Numbered from the stretch's first letter, positions 30,477 through 40,212 are shown. The stretch: DNA of 64,000 nt from Sulfurospirillaceae bacterium (GCA_028684065.1 JAQUGO010000003.1:246171-310170); one strand, 5' to 3'. Notes: generated from the sequence alone by a model not told the origin. Made by a program: numbers and translations.

Positions 30477-31198
30477 CGGATGCTAAATGCCTGTAAAGCT
30501 CTTTCTAAATCTTCTTGCGTATCTATGCCAAAACTTTTGCTTTGAACATGTACCATAGCAATTTTATAACCAAAGTAGAGTGCACGTAATTGTTCTAACT
30601 TCTCAGTCATCTCTAGTGGGGCTTGGGATAAAGTACAAAATGCTGTTAATGATTTTTTGGTAAAGCCATAAATACCTAAATGACCAAAATAACTTTCAAA
30701 TGCACCATCTCTGTTAAAAGGGATACGACTACGTGAAAAATAGATGGCATAGTCGTTAATATCCATAATAACTTTAACGAGGTTTGGGTCGTCTACCAAA
30801 GAAGAATCAATTGTTTTATAGCAACTTACCATCATTATATTTTCTGATGTTTTAATAGATTTTTGTACGCGCTCAATAACACTTTCTACCACATTTTCTT
30901 CAATAAATGGCTCATCAGCTTGCACATTAATAACAATTTCATCATCATGTAATTTAAGTTTTAAAGCTGCTTCATTAATACGGTCTGTACCACTTTGATG
31001 CTCACTACTTGTCATAATAGCTTTAAATCCATAATCATGTGCTATATCAATCACTTGTTGAGAATCTGTGGCAATGGCAACATTATCTAAATTTTTTACA
31101 CGATTAGCAGTCGCAATAACCATGGGCTCACCATTGATATTGGTTAAAACTTTATTAGGAAATCGCGTTGAGCTCATGCGAGCTGGAATAATAATCAC
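30473..31198 (-). CDS. kdsB: CMP-KDO synthetase KdsB
   Basis: 241-residue 3-deoxy-manno-octulosonate cytidylyltransferase. It has the nucleotide-binding IIIPARMSSTRFPNKVL, the NVQADEPFI motif, and FGHLGIYGF in the C-terminal half. It activates KDO for lipid A-core assembly in the cytoplasm. The start overlaps the thrC stop by four bases. Same order as C. jejuni Cj0811-Cj0813 (lpxK, thrC, kdsB), here with argB inserted. Confidence 0.96.
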   Translation of the reverse strand: MIIIPARMSSTRFPNKVLTNINGEPMVIATANRVKNLDNVAIATDSQQVIDIAHDYGFKAIMTSSEHQSGTDRINEAALKLKLHDDEIVINVQADEPFIEENVVESVIERVQKSIKTSENIMMVSCYKTIDSSLVDDPNLVKVIMDINDYAIYFSRSRIPFNRDGAFESYFGHLGIYGFTKKSLTAFCTLSQAPLEMTEKLEQLRALYFGYKIAMVHVQSKSFGIDTQEDLERALQAFSIR

Positions 31199-32688
31199 GC
31201 GTTATCCTTTATTGAATTGCTTAAAAAATTAAATATTTCTTTTTCAATGGCATCTTTGGCGACAACTTTATCGTGGATAATAGGTAGAGAAAAAAGTTGT
31301 TCAATGCATGTTGGAATACTTACATGTAACGCTTGACTAAAGCCTTCTAAGGCCTCTTTATCGCTGTATTTTTTGCTATCTTGGTTAATAGCATTATACA
31401 TCGTTGGGGCAAATTTAGTCCATTCCGCTGTTGAGCACAAGACGCATGCAAGAGGTTTTGTTTTAAGCTGTTCATAGGCTTTTAAACACGTAGCGGTATG
31501 AGGGTCCATCACGTAACCTTCTTTAGCAAATGTTAAGATACTCTCTTTGGCAAAATCATCATTGCAATAGACTGCATCAAAATCTTCTTGGAGAAGAGCT
31601 AACTCTTCAGGATTGAGTGTATATATTTTTTCATTTTTCAAAGCATCCATGAGTTCTTTCGTTCGAGTAGCACCAAATTTATCAAAAAGTACACGTTCAA
31701 TATTTGATGAGATAAGAATATCCATCGCAGGAGATGTTGTTTGAAGCAAGGTTCGCTTACGTAAATCATAAACTCCCGTTGTGATAAGGTCTGTTAAAAT
31801 ATTGTTGATATTGGAAGCAATTAAAATTTTCTCGATTGGCAAGCCCATTCTTTTGGCATAGTAAGCTCCCAAAGCATTGCCAAAATTGCCACTAGGAACA
31901 ATTGTATAAAAAGGTTCTCCCAAGGTCACGCTATGTTGTTTAAGAAGTGCGACGTAAGCGTGAATATGATAAATTATTTGAAAAATAATGCGACCAAAAT
32001 TAACGGAATTTGCAGCGCTGAGTTTAATGTTGCTTTTTTCAAGTGAGGCGTTAAACGTAGGTGAAGCCAATAATGCTTTAAGGGCACTTTGAGCATCATC
32101 AAAATTGCCGTGAATACCGATTGTTTTTAGATTTTTGCTCTGTTGTGTTGTCATTTGTAAGCGTTGTACATCGCTTGTTCCTCCATCTGGATAGAGGCAT
32201 ACAACTTTAATATTTTCCTTATCAGCAAAAGTGTTCAGTGTTGCTGGACCTGTATCACCACTGGTTGCCGCTAAGATAAGATAATTTTGTTTTTGTTTTT
32301 GAGCTAAATGTGAGAGAATATGGCCAAAAGGTTGTAATGCCATATCTTTAAAAGCACGTGTTGGACCATGGAATAGCTCATTTACAAAAAGGTCATTACG
32401 GATCTGCCTAAGCGGAGCAGGGTTATTAGGATAGTCAAAATGATCGTACAACGAAACAGCTTCTAAAATAACTTCATCTTCAATATCAATTTTGAAAAGT
32501 TTCAAAATATCAATACTCAATTCTTTATAACTTTTTTTCGTAGCCTCTTTTAAAAAAGCAAAATCAATTGTTGGCAATGTCTCTGGAACATATAAGCCAC
32601 CAAAACTAGCACTTGGGTTAAGCAAAGCAAATGAGAAGGGTACACTTAAGGGTTTTTTTCCATCATTGCCACGGGTTTCTCTAAACAT
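31195..32688 (-). CDS. thrC: Threonine synthase
   Basis: 497-residue PLP enzyme converting phosphohomoserine to threonine. The PLP lysine is K114 in TRAFKDMALQ, and the phosphate-binding motif TSGDTGPATL and VPSGNFGNALG are present. This is the long class of threonine synthase. It lies eight bases downstream of argB in the minus-strand block. One exact TTACATGTAA lies inside the gene at 31320. Confidence 0.96.
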   Translation of the reverse strand: MFRETRGNDGKKPLSVPFSFALLNPSASFGGLYVPETLPTIDFAFLKEATKKSYKELSIDILKLFKIDIEDEVILEAVSLYDHFDYPNNPAPLRQIRNDLFVNELFHGPTRAFKDMALQPFGHILSHLAQKQKQNYLILAATSGDTGPATLNTFADKENIKVVCLYPDGGTSDVQRLQMTTQQSKNLKTIGIHGNFDDAQSALKALLASPTFNASLEKSNIKLSAANSVNFGRIIFQIIYHIHAYVALLKQHSVTLGEPFYTIVPSGNFGNALGAYYAKRMGLPIEKILIASNINNILTDLITTGVYDLRKRTLLQTTSPAMDILISSNIERVLFDKFGATRTKELMDALKNEKIYTLNPEELALLQEDFDAVYCNDDFAKESILTFAKEGYVMDPHTATCLKAYEQLKTKPLACVLCSTAEWTKFAPTMYNAINQDSKKYSDKEALEGFSQALHVSIPTCIEQLFSLPIIHDKVVAKDAIEKEIFNFLSNSIKDNA

Positions 32689-32696
32689 TTTTTTCC

Positions 32697-33548
32697 TTAT
32701 TCTTTAATAATTGTTCCAATACCATCTTTGGTAAAGAGCTCTAAAAGCAATGAGTGCTCAATGCGACCATCGATAATATGAGCGTTTTCAACGCCATTTT
32801 TAATCGTTTCCAAACAAGCATCTAATTTTGGAATCATTCCACCACTAATGGTACCATCTTTTTTGAGAGCTCGAATTTGGGCTTTATCTAATGTGGAGAT
32901 AAGATTGCCTTCTTTATCAAGAACACCAGGAGTATCGGTTAAGAAGATAATTTTTTTCGCTTGAAGCGCCACAGCAATTTTACTCGCCGCTAAATCAGCA
33001 TTAATATTATAGCCTGGGTGATTGCAATCATCTCCAGCAGCAATAGGGGCAATCACTGGTATGAATTTTTCTTTAATCAAGTTTTTAAGTACTTTACGGT
33101 CGATCTTCGTAATTTCACCGACTAAGCCGTATTTACCATCATCAAGAGGCTTTGCATGCATAAAATTAGCATCTTTACCCGTAATACCAATAGCTTTAGC
33201 ACCATGATGATTTAAAAGTGTCGTAATTTCTTTATTGATACTACCGCTTAATACCATTTCAACTACTTCCATCACCTGATCGTCTGTAACACGAAGCCCA
33301 TCAACAAAACTACTTTTAACTTCAAGTTTGTCTAGTAACATATTGATTTTTTTTCCACCACCATGGACAATAACAGGTTTGATACCTACAAGGTAAAGAA
33401 GCACAATATCTTGCGCAAATTTTTCTTTTAAAGCGGGATTGATTTGTGCGGCACCACCATATTTGATAACAATGGTTTGTTTATTAAAATGTTTAATATA
33501 TGGAAGCGCATCCATAAGTATTTGTGCTTGGTGTATTTTATGTTGCAC
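32697..33548 (-). CDS. argB: Acetylglutamate kinase
   Basis: 283-residue amino-acid kinase that phosphorylates N-acetylglutamate, the second step to arginine. It has IVIKYGGAA (the ATP-site lysine), PVIVHGGGKKIN, and the substrate-binding SGGMIPKL. The longer N-terminal helix suggests the hexameric, arginine-regulated type. No other arg genes are in the window. Confidence 0.96.
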   Translation of the reverse strand: MQHKIHQAQILMDALPYIKHFNKQTIVIKYGGAAQINPALKEKFAQDIVLLYLVGIKPVIVHGGGKKINMLLDKLEVKSSFVDGLRVTDDQVMEVVEMVLSGSINKEITTLLNHHGAKAIGITGKDANFMHAKPLDDGKYGLVGEITKIDRKVLKNLIKEKFIPVIAPIAAGDDCNHPGYNINADLAASKIAVALQAKKIIFLTDTPGVLDKEGNLISTLDKAQIRALKKDGTISGGMIPKLDACLETIKNGVENAHIIDGRIEHSLLLELFTKDGIGTIIKE

Positions 33549-33583
33549 GTAAAATCCTTTTGAGAGCTAAAAAGTAGCCAATT

Positions 33584-34522
33584 TTAGCGTTTTTGAGCTA
33601 AAAATGTGTTTATTTTGTCTTTTATATTTTGAGAGACTTTGACTTCAAGTTCTAAAATAGACAGTGGAATATAAAAGTTTATCATTTTCACAGCATCTTT
33701 TTGTGTGGTTAAAATAGAGGTTGCTCCATTCTCGTGAAGTAGATTAAGGAGCTCATCTTCATGATACATGTAATGATCTCTAAAAGTTACTTTTCCAATA
33801 ACATTAGGGGGAAGGTATTTATCAAGGCGGCTAGGTTTCGAGATAGCTGTTACCAGAAGCATTTTTTCAGTAGGATTTTGTACTGTGACATAACGATCAA
33901 AATCAATACCTTCTTCGACAATTAAATCTGCTTTAGAATATAAAAAGCGTGGTTCTCTATACGGACCACTTGGCAGACAGAAATGATTATTAGGTTCAGG
34001 ATTGGGTTTAACTAAGATATCAAATTTTTGTATAAAACTTTTTGAAAAGCCATCATCAAGAAAGATGAGTTGAGTTCCTAGTTTTTTAGCGTATTGTATA
34101 GCTTCAATACGATCTTCACTAACAATAACAGTGGCGTGTGGAAGGGATTTTGCAAAGAGCATAGCTTCATCGCCACTTGCTCTAGCATCACACTGAATTT
34201 GGCCTTCTTGTGAAACCAAGACTAACCCTTTTGAACCTCTGCCATAGCCTCTTAAAATGATGGCAACAGAGGTATATTCTTTTGCTAAAGTAATGCACAA
34301 TGGTGTTTTGCCATTGCCCCCAACAGTAAGATTGCCAATACTGATAATAGGAATTTTCGATATAAAAGGCTTTTTAGGGTTAATAAAACGTTTGTACAGA
34401 ACCACAAAACAATAAAAGGCACTCAAGGGGAGGAGAAGATACGAGATAAATCGCTGAAAAAATGATGTGGGATGGAAAAGATAAGTTTCCACCCACAATA
34501 CAAGTTTAGATTTATTAAACAC
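33584..34522 (-). CDS. lpxK: Tetraacyldisaccharide 4'-kinase LpxK
   Basis: About 312 residues; lipid A kinase at the inner face of the inner membrane. A hydrophobic N-terminal helix (about 25-45) is followed by the P-loop region ISIGNLTVGGNGKTPL. The start is uncertain: GTG at 34522 gives MFNKSKLVLW, close to known family N-termini, while TTG at 34534 adds four residues. Both overlap the end of the DegT-family gene. kdsB in the same block serves the same lipopolysaccharide pathway. Confidence 0.92.
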   Translation of the reverse strand: MFNKSKLVLWVETYLFHPTSFFQRFISYLLLPLSAFYCFVVLYKRFINPKKPFISKIPIISIGNLTVGGNGKTPLCITLAKEYTSVAIILRGYGRGSKGLVLVSQEGQIQCDARASGDEAMLFAKSLPHATVIVSEDRIEAIQYAKKLGTQLIFLDDGFSKSFIQKFDILVKPNPEPNNHFCLPSGPYREPRFLYSKADLIVEEGIDFDRYVTVQNPTEKMLLVTAISKPSRLDKYLPPNVIGKVTFRDHYMYHEDELLNLLHENGATSILTTQKDAVKMINFYIPLSILELEVKVSQNIKDKINTFLAQKR

Positions 34523-35648
34523 GGCTCTTAGCAATTTCTTTTATTTGATCACAAATATGTTGAACTTCTTTATCGCTGAGGCTTGAATAAATAGGAAGAG
34601 AAAGAATTTGTTGATAATTACTAAGTGCTTTAGGAAAGTCATTGACTCTTAAACCATATTTATGTTTGTAATAACTTAAAAGATGAATAGGAATATAGTG
34701 AAGTGCTGTAAAAATTCCTCTTTCTTTTAACTCTTTTGCAAAATTGTCTCTATTCTTATCAATTTTAATAATATATTGTGAATAAATGTGGTCGCCTTTT
34801 TTAAGAGGGGTGCTTACATGTGGGCAAGAAGCAAGCTCTTTATCATACATTTCGGCAATTTCCATTCTGCGTTCTATAAAACTATCATTTTTCTCCAATT
34901 GACCTATGGCATAAGCAGCATTAAGTTCGTTAAGATCATATTTGAGGCCAATATCAACAACATCGTAAACATAGCCAATATTACCAAATTTATCCCAGCC
35001 TTCACTGACGATGGCATGGTTACGCAACAATCTCGCGCGTGCACTTAACTCTTCATCTTTGGTAGTCATCATTCCTGTACTTGAAATAGAGTTATGTGAT
35101 TGAGGATTAAAGCGAAAAACTGTAATATCTGCGCCTGTTGATCCAATTTTTCTGTTTTTATAGGTACCACCTAAAGCTTCCGTTGCATCTTCAATAATTT
35201 TAATATCATATGTTTGTGCTAAATCATAAATTCGGTTCATATCGGTAGGTTGTCCTGCAACATGAGAAATAAAAGCACCTTTGAGTTTTTTTGCTTTATT
35301 GTTTTTTAAAATACTTTCGAGCTGATCAATGTCAATATTGAAATCATCTTTATTAATATCAACAAAAATAGGCTCCGCATCAAAATGCCTAACAACTTCA
35401 GCGACGGAAGGGAATGCATTAACGGAACAGATAATTTTATCACCACGTTTTAAATCAAGTGCGCACATAGCAAGATGCATAGCCGCTGTACCATTGCATG
35501 TAGAAATAGCATCTCCACAGTCGGTATATTTGATAAATTCTTTTTCTAATTGGTCTACTTTACCATTTTTTTCAAGCTCAAGGACTTCATTTATAAGCGC
35601 TCTTTCTCGTTGGTCAATAAATGGTTTGTAAAATGGTATTTCTTTCAT
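34515..35648 (-). CDS. DegT/DnrJ/EryC1 (sugar aminotransferase-like) protein lacking the PLP lysine
   Basis: 377-residue fold-type I protein of the DegT/DnrJ/EryC1/StrS family. It keeps the phosphate-binding CNGTAAM (51-57) and the pyridine-ring aspartate D154 (IIEDATEALGG). At the position of the Schiff-base lysine, where aminotransferases read FNxxKxITTG, it reads FRFNPQSHNSISSTGMM (178-194), with S184/H185 and no lysine nearby. In the ColD 3-dehydratase a histidine replaces this lysine, so a dehydratase-type or non-transaminase activity is possible; loss of activity is the other option. It sits between nadE and lpxK, suggesting a surface-sugar role. Confidence 0.85.
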   Translation of the reverse strand: MKEIPFYKPFIDQRERALINEVLELEKNGKVDQLEKEFIKYTDCGDAISTCNGTAAMHLAMCALDLKRGDKIICSVNAFPSVAEVVRHFDAEPIFVDINKDDFNIDIDQLESILKNNKAKKLKGAFISHVAGQPTDMNRIYDLAQTYDIKIIEDATEALGGTYKNRKIGSTGADITVFRFNPQSHNSISSTGMMTTKDEELSARARLLRNHAIVSEGWDKFGNIGYVYDVVDIGLKYDLNELNAAYAIGQLEKNDSFIERRMEIAEMYDKELASCPHVSTPLKKGDHIYSQYIIKIDKNRDNFAKELKERGIFTALHYIPIHLLSYYKHKYGLRVNDFPKALSNYQQILSLPIYSSLSDKEVQHICDQIKEIAKSRV

Positions 35649-35661
35649 TATGTATTTTCCT

Positions 35662-36429
35662 TTATTTGACAGTTGCTAAGTTAGCAATGGTTGGTAATTT
35701 ACCTTTAAAACGGTTGGCTTCAATACGTTGCATAATCATTTCCACAAGACCTTTATCAAAACCGTTAGCAACAAGTTCTGTTGGAGACAATTTGTTTTCA
35801 CTATGTGCTATCAATACTTTATCAATTTGAGCATAGGTAAAGCCCATTTCATCTTCATCACTTTGACCTTCCCATAAATCGGCACTCGGCGCCTTTGATA
35901 AGATGGATTCAGGGACACCAAGATACGCTGCAAATTCAAAAATTTCAGTTTTATACAGCTCACCAATAGGATTAATAGCACAAGCAATATCACCAAAAAT
36001 AGTTCCATAGCCCAAAAGAATTTCACTTTTATTGCTTGTTCCTAATACAAGCGCATTTTCTCTAGCCGAAATATCATAAAGCGTAGCCATTCGCATACGT
36101 GCACTAAAATTCCCTATACGTAGCTTTGTTGCTTCTTTGTCTTTAAAATAGGTGTCAACCAAGTTTCCAATAGGTGCTTTTTCCGTTTTAATATTAAATT
36201 TTTCACATAAGCTTTGTGCATCTTTTAAGCTATTTGGACTTGAGGTTGATGAAGGTAAAAAAAGACCTAGAAAAGAGGAACTACCAAACGCTTTTTGCGC
36301 TAATATAGCAACTACGGCAGAGTCAACACCACCACTAATACCTAATACCACTTTAGATAAGCCTGCTTTTCGGACTTCATCTTGTATGAAATGGATAAGA
36401 AATTTTTCGATTGATTCGTATTTTGACAC
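35662..36429 (-). CDS. nadE: NAD synthetase (ammonia-dependent)
   Basis: 255-residue enzyme forming NAD from deamido-NAD, ATP and ammonia. The ATP pyrophosphatase P-loop is GISGGVDSAVVA. It lacks a glutaminase domain, so it uses free ammonia. The start is GTG, eight bases after AGG. It is probably the first gene of the minus-strand block to kdsB; a TATAAT lies at 36471-36466, without a clear -35. Confidence 0.95.
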   Translation of the reverse strand: MSKYESIEKFLIHFIQDEVRKAGLSKVVLGISGGVDSAVVAILAQKAFGSSSFLGLFLPSSTSSPNSLKDAQSLCEKFNIKTEKAPIGNLVDTYFKDKEATKLRIGNFSARMRMATLYDISARENALVLGTSNKSEILLGYGTIFGDIACAINPIGELYKTEIFEFAAYLGVPESILSKAPSADLWEGQSDEDEMGFTYAQIDKVLIAHSENKLSPTELVANGFDKGLVEMIMQRIEANRFKGKLPTIANLATVK

Positions 36430-36544
36430 GGCATAAACCTTTATGACTGTATTGAATGCGAGCTTATTATACTAAACACATAATTAATAAATTCTTTTAA
36501 GGTAAATTTGCTAAGATAGAAATAAAAAAATGATGAGAAAAGCA

Positions 36545-37138
36545 ATGAAATTAAAGCATAAAGCATGTGGTGAGTATGGTACGAATTGTTATATAGTAAC
36601 GATTAATGGCAAAGATTTGATTATTGATCCTGGAATGGATGCATATCCTTGGGTTGCTTCTAATGTTACACACCCCGTTGCTATTTTAAACACTCACGGG
36701 CATTTTGACCATGTCTGGAGTAATGCAGCATTAGCTAAAAAGTTTGCTATTCCTATATATGCGCCTAAAGAGGATATTTTTATGCTCGAAAATGATCCTT
36801 TTTCGCAAGGAACACCCCCTAGCCATGCAGATATTTCTGTAGAGGGTGATCAAGCTTTTAGTATTGAAGGTATTGAGGTTAAATTTATGCATTTTCCTGG
36901 GCATACTCCAGGATGTAGTGCTATTTTAATTGAAAACACGCTTTTTAGTGGAGATTTTATCTTTAAAAATTCAATCGGGCGTTATGATTTTCCATATAGT
37001 AGTGCACCACAGATGCGTAGAAGTTTAGAAAAATTTTTAGAGATAGAAGCAGATTGGGAAATTTATCCAGGACATGGTGAAAAAACATCGATGAAAATTG
37101 AACAGAACAATGTTCCCTATTGGTTTCGTTATTTATAG
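36545..37138 (+). CDS. Metallo-beta-lactamase-fold hydrolase (glyoxalase II-like)
   Basis: About 197 residues. The metal motif THxHxDH appears as NTHGHFDHVW, with further ligands in FPGHTPGCS, FSGDFIF and YPGHGE. The class includes hydroxyacylglutathione hydrolases and other thioester hydrolases; the protein is shorter than true GloB, so the substrate is open. ATG at 36545 places the start close to the CGEYGTNCYIV strand; ATGs at 36530 and 36533 are also in frame. It corresponds in position to C. jejuni Cj0809c beside nadE. Confidence 0.88.
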   Translation: MKLKHKACGEYGTNCYIVTINGKDLIIDPGMDAYPWVASNVTHPVAILNTHGHFDHVWSNAALAKKFAIPIYAPKEDIFMLENDPFSQGTPPSHADISVEGDQAFSIEGIEVKFMHFPGHTPGCSAILIENTLFSGDFIFKNSIGRYDFPYSSAPQMRRSLEKFLEIEADWEIYPGHGEKTSMKIEQNNVPYWFRYL

Positions 37139-37690
37139 CTTATCATTAGACCTAAAGCTGGCTTGAAGTTCGTCAAGTTTTGTTTGTAAAATATGTTTTT
37201 CGAGAAGAACTGCTTGAAAAATGCCTTCAAAAACTTTGACACCATTAATTTTTCCAATAACTTTGATTTCACGCTTACGTGCTTCTTCAAATCTACCTTT
37301 GGCTTCAAATTCAATGATATCACCTAATTTTGCTGGTGCAAAAAATTTAGAACGACAGCCAATGATGACAATATTCTCTTCATTGATGGCTGCAACTGCG
37401 GCATATTCAGCAGATCCAAAAATAAATCCACTATGAATAAGCCCAAATTCATCTACAACCATATCGTTTGTAGTTTGTAATGCAACTTTTGATTGTCCTT
37501 TTGTCAGTTCTGTTAAATTGCCAGAAAAATTCGATTTAATTTTACTGTGAGTCACAAGATCTTCATTGAAAAATCTACTTGAATCATCAAGGGAATTATC
37601 ACTATTATCATCGGTAATAAAATCATCATCCGTTAAATAGGTTAAATTATCTATGGTTTCTTGTGCAAGTTCTGCTTTGCTTTTTGCCAC
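37133..37690 (-). CDS. Hotdog-fold (thioesterase-like) protein with acidic N-terminus
   Basis: 185 residues. The last 110 match the hotdog fold: HSGFIFGSAEYAAVAAIN is the central helix, followed by strands IVIIGCRSKFFAPAKLGD and IEFEAKGRF. The first 60 residues are rich in Asp, Ser and Asn (DDDFITDDNSDNSLDDSS) and likely disordered. FapR regulators share the hotdog domain, but no helix-turn-helix is visible here. Function may be an acyl-CoA thioesterase or a ligand-binding protein. The 3' end overlaps the convergent hydrolase gene by six bases. Confidence 0.75.
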   Translation of the reverse strand: MAKSKAELAQETIDNLTYLTDDDFITDDNSDNSLDDSSRFFNEDLVTHSKIKSNFSGNLTELTKGQSKVALQTTNDMVVDEFGLIHSGFIFGSAEYAAVAAINEENIVIIGCRSKFFAPAKLGDIIEFEAKGRFEEARKREIKVIGKINGVKVFEGIFQAVLLEKHILQTKLDELQASFRSNDKL

Positions 37691-37744
37691 GAATATATCC
37701 TTTAAAATTTTTAGCTTATTTTATGTGGAGTAAAATCGGCACTA

Positions 37745-38644
37745 TTATCGTTTCGCTTTAATGTAGATACGTTTAGGGGCAGGGTAACCTTCGATCGTCA
37801 GTTGAGAATTATTTGGGTCGAGGAAATTATTTAAACTTTCTCCATATATCCATTCTGTTTTACGTTGTTCATTAAGATCTGTTTGCTTGATTTCTAGAAT
37901 TTCTATTTCTTTAAATTTTGCTCTTTCTAACCAATTTTGCAAGGCTGAAATAGTGGGGATAAAATAAACATTAGGAATTTTAGAATAGCTTTTATTGGGG
38001 CATAGAGCTACTGCGTCATGACCATCAATCATAAAGGTATCTAATATCAATTCTCCGTTTGGATTAAGGGCACTATATAAAGCTTTCAGTGTAGCTATAG
38101 GGTCAGTTCGATGGTACAACACTCCTAAACAAAAGAGGGTGTCAAATTTATGTTCATAAAAGGGTAGATGTTCCACACCTAATAATTCATAAACAATGTC
38201 GCTTTTGACAAAATGGTTGATAAAGTCAAATTGCGTTTTATAAAGGGCAGATGGGTCAAAACCGATAAGTTTTTTAGGTTTTTGAGACAGCATTCTAAAT
38301 AAATAGTAGCCATTGTTACATCCAATATCGCCGACAATTTTACCTTCAAGATCGAAATGTGGTTCTAAAAGGTTATACTTGATAAAGCTTTGCCATTCGG
38401 TATCGATAAACGTATCACAAATGCGAAATGGGCCTTTACGCCAAGGTCGTAAGGCTAGGGCACACTCATGGATTTTTTGTTTTTGCTTTTCGCTTACATG
38501 TAAGGCATTAACACTAATGCTATCTTTACATGTAAAGGTTATATCGCTTATCTTTTCTAAGGATTGGAGTGCTTCGCGCATCGGTTTGATATCTTTCCAC
38601 TCTAACCATGCTTGACGTTCTTGTCTGATAGTCTCTAAATTCAT
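37745..38644 (-). CDS. cmoB: tRNA U34 carboxymethyltransferase CmoB
   Basis: 299-residue SAM-fold enzyme that uses carboxy-SAM from CmoA to make 5-carboxymethoxyuridine at tRNA position 34. It has WRKGPF and [15 protein letters not shown] with the downstream family motif VLYHRTDPI. CmoA is encoded at 18.0 kb, so the pathway is complete apart from the hydroxylation step. Two exact TTACATGTAA palindromes lie 32 bases apart within the gene (38494 and 38526). Confidence 0.93.
   Translation of the reverse strand: MNLETIRQERQAWLEWKDIKPMREALQSLEKISDITFTCKDSISVNALHVSEKQKQKIHECALALRPWRKGPFRICDTFIDTEWQSFIKYNLLEPHFDLEGKIVGDIGCNNGYYLFRMLSQKPKKLIGFDPSALYKTQFDFINHFVKSDIVYELLGVEHLPFYEHKFDTLFCLGVLYHRTDPIATLKALYSALNPNGELILDTFMIDGHDAVALCPNKSYSKIPNVYFIPTISALQNWLERAKFKEIEILEIKQTDLNEQRKTEWIYGESLNNFLDPNNSQLTIEGYPAPKRIYIKAKR
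38494..38535. repeat. Pair of TTACATGTAA palindromes inside cmoB
   Basis: Exact copies at 38494-38503 and 38526-38535, spaced 32 bases start to start, within the coding region. Confidence 0.8.
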
Positions 38645-38647
38645 ACG

Positions 38648-38878
38648 TTATTGGATGATTTCATTGACGGTATCGACACTCTTGTTAATGCCTTTTTTAA
38701 TACCATCACCTACCGTTTTATAATCAACAATATTATCATCACATACTTTATGATAAATGCCCATAGCATCATAGTATTCTTTACAACCATTGTAATATTG
38801 CCCAGATACGCCTCGATCATTAAAATAGACACATCCTTGTAAAAGTAAGAGGGCTGAGAGGATTAATATTGTTTTCAT
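38648..38878 (-). CDS. Small lipoprotein, unknown function
   Basis: 76 residues. The lipobox LLLLQGC gives a mature protein starting at C16. The rest is hydrophilic, with cysteines at about 32 and 46 that may form a disulfide. It probably sits in the inner or outer membrane, facing the periplasm. It lies three bases upstream of cmoB on the same strand. I recognise no family. Confidence 0.75.
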   Translation of the reverse strand: MKTILILSALLLLQGCVYFNDRGVSGQYYNGCKEYYDAMGIYHKVCDDNIVDYKTVGDGIKKGINKSVDTVNEIIQ

Positions 38879-38928
38879 GAGAGGTATAATAGCATTACAA
38901 CTATTAAATTATTTATAAAAGGTCAGAT

Positions 38929-40209
38929 GTGCAGAAAATTATGGAACATTTTATGGAGATTTCTTCGCTTCCTCGTTGCAGTTATCATGCCGATAAAATG
39001 AAAGAGTATATCAAAGCGTTTGCACTGGGTCTCGATTACGAAGTGTTTGAAGATGAATATGGCAATGTACTATGTCGTAAGGGTGAGCCAAAAATTTGTT
39101 TGCAAGCGCATTATGATATGGTGTGTATAGGGGATACAAGTTCTATAGAATTGGTTAGAGAGCATAATATTTTAAAAGCAAAAAACTCAACATTGGGTGC
39201 AGATAATGGTATGGGTGTGGCTTTAATATTTGAAGCCATGGAAGAAAATGACGCTTTAGAGTGTCTCTTTACTGCAGATGAAGAGGTTGGGTTGATTGGT
39301 GCAAGCCATTTTGAAATGCCTTTAATTTCGACACGATTATTGAATCTTGACTCTGAAGAAGAAGGAGAGGTTTGTATTGGTTGTGCAGGTGGTGTTGATA
39401 TTGTTTCTATTTTAAATTTGACATATGAGCCATTAAGTGAACTTGAAACAATTTATGAGATAAGTGTACAAGATTTTCCTGGTGGACATTCAGGGGTGGA
39501 TATTGATAAAAAAATACCATCAGCTATTAAAGTATTAGCTCGTGAATTAGCGCACCATAATATAAAGCTGATTTCAATACATGGCGGTGATAGACGTAAT
39601 TCTATTCCTAAAAGTGCTTCAGCTTTTGTTGCTTCATCAGGTCCTATTGAATTACGTGATAAAAGGTTAGACATTAGGCCATCTAGCGCTATAAAAAACA
39701 GAAAAAGTATTCGTAATTCAGCAGTAATTATCAAAGCTTTAGATGCCTTTGCACAAGGTGTTAGAGAATGGGATAAAACGTTGGACATTCCTTCAACAAG
39801 TATTAATTTAGGTGTTATTAGCCAAGAAAATGACATTTTACGTATTGACTGTGCTGTACGAGCTATGGATGATGAAAGTTTAGCTATACTTGCAGATGAA
39901 ACTGTTTCATTTTTTGAAATGGCAGGGTTTACTGCAAGACAAGAAGGTCTTCATTCAGCATGGAAACCCCAAGTTGGGCCATTTACGGCGCGTGTTAAAA
40001 TTGCAATGGAAAAAATCTATGAAAATGTTCCCTATAAAGCAATTCATGCGGGTCTTGAATGCGGTGTTTTAATCGCCAGTCAAACCAAAGAAATTGAAGC
40101 GGTATCTATTGGACCAACGATTCGTTTTCCACACTCTTTACGAGAAGAGTGCGATTTGGATTCCGTAGAAAAAATTTCTCGTATACTCAAAGAAATTATA
40201 AAAGGATAA
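38929..40209 (+). CDS. pepD: M20-family dipeptidase (PepD-like aminoacyl-histidine dipeptidase)
   Basis: 426-residue zinc aminopeptidase. Metal ligands are visible in QAHYDMV (His, Asp), TLGADNGMG, the catalytic TADEEVGLIG and a C-terminal HAGLECG. The layout with an inserted dimerisation domain (about 180-340) fits PepD, which cleaves Xaa-His dipeptides in the cytoplasm. The start is GTG, seven bases after AAAGG; an ATG four codons later is the alternative. It is three bases before the next gene. Confidence 0.9.
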   Translation: MQKIMEHFMEISSLPRCSYHADKMKEYIKAFALGLDYEVFEDEYGNVLCRKGEPKICLQAHYDMVCIGDTSSIELVREHNILKAKNSTLGADNGMGVALIFEAMEENDALECLFTADEEVGLIGASHFEMPLISTRLLNLDSEEEGEVCIGCAGGVDIVSILNLTYEPLSELETIYEISVQDFPGGHSGVDIDKKIPSAIKVLARELAHHNIKLISIHGGDRRNSIPKSASAFVASSGPIELRDKRLDIRPSSAIKNRKSIRNSAVIIKALDAFAQGVREWDKTLDIPSTSINLGVISQENDILRIDCAVRAMDDESLAILADETVSFFEMAGFTARQEGLHSAWKPQVGPFTARVKIAMEKIYENVPYKAIHAGLECGVLIASQTKEIEAVSIGPTIRFPHSLREECDLDSVEKISRILKEIIKG

Positions 40210-40212
40210 ATA

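Noticed and set aside
37133-37690. FapR transcription factor
   Set aside because: The hotdog part fits but the N-terminus is acidic and disordered, with no helix-turn-helix.
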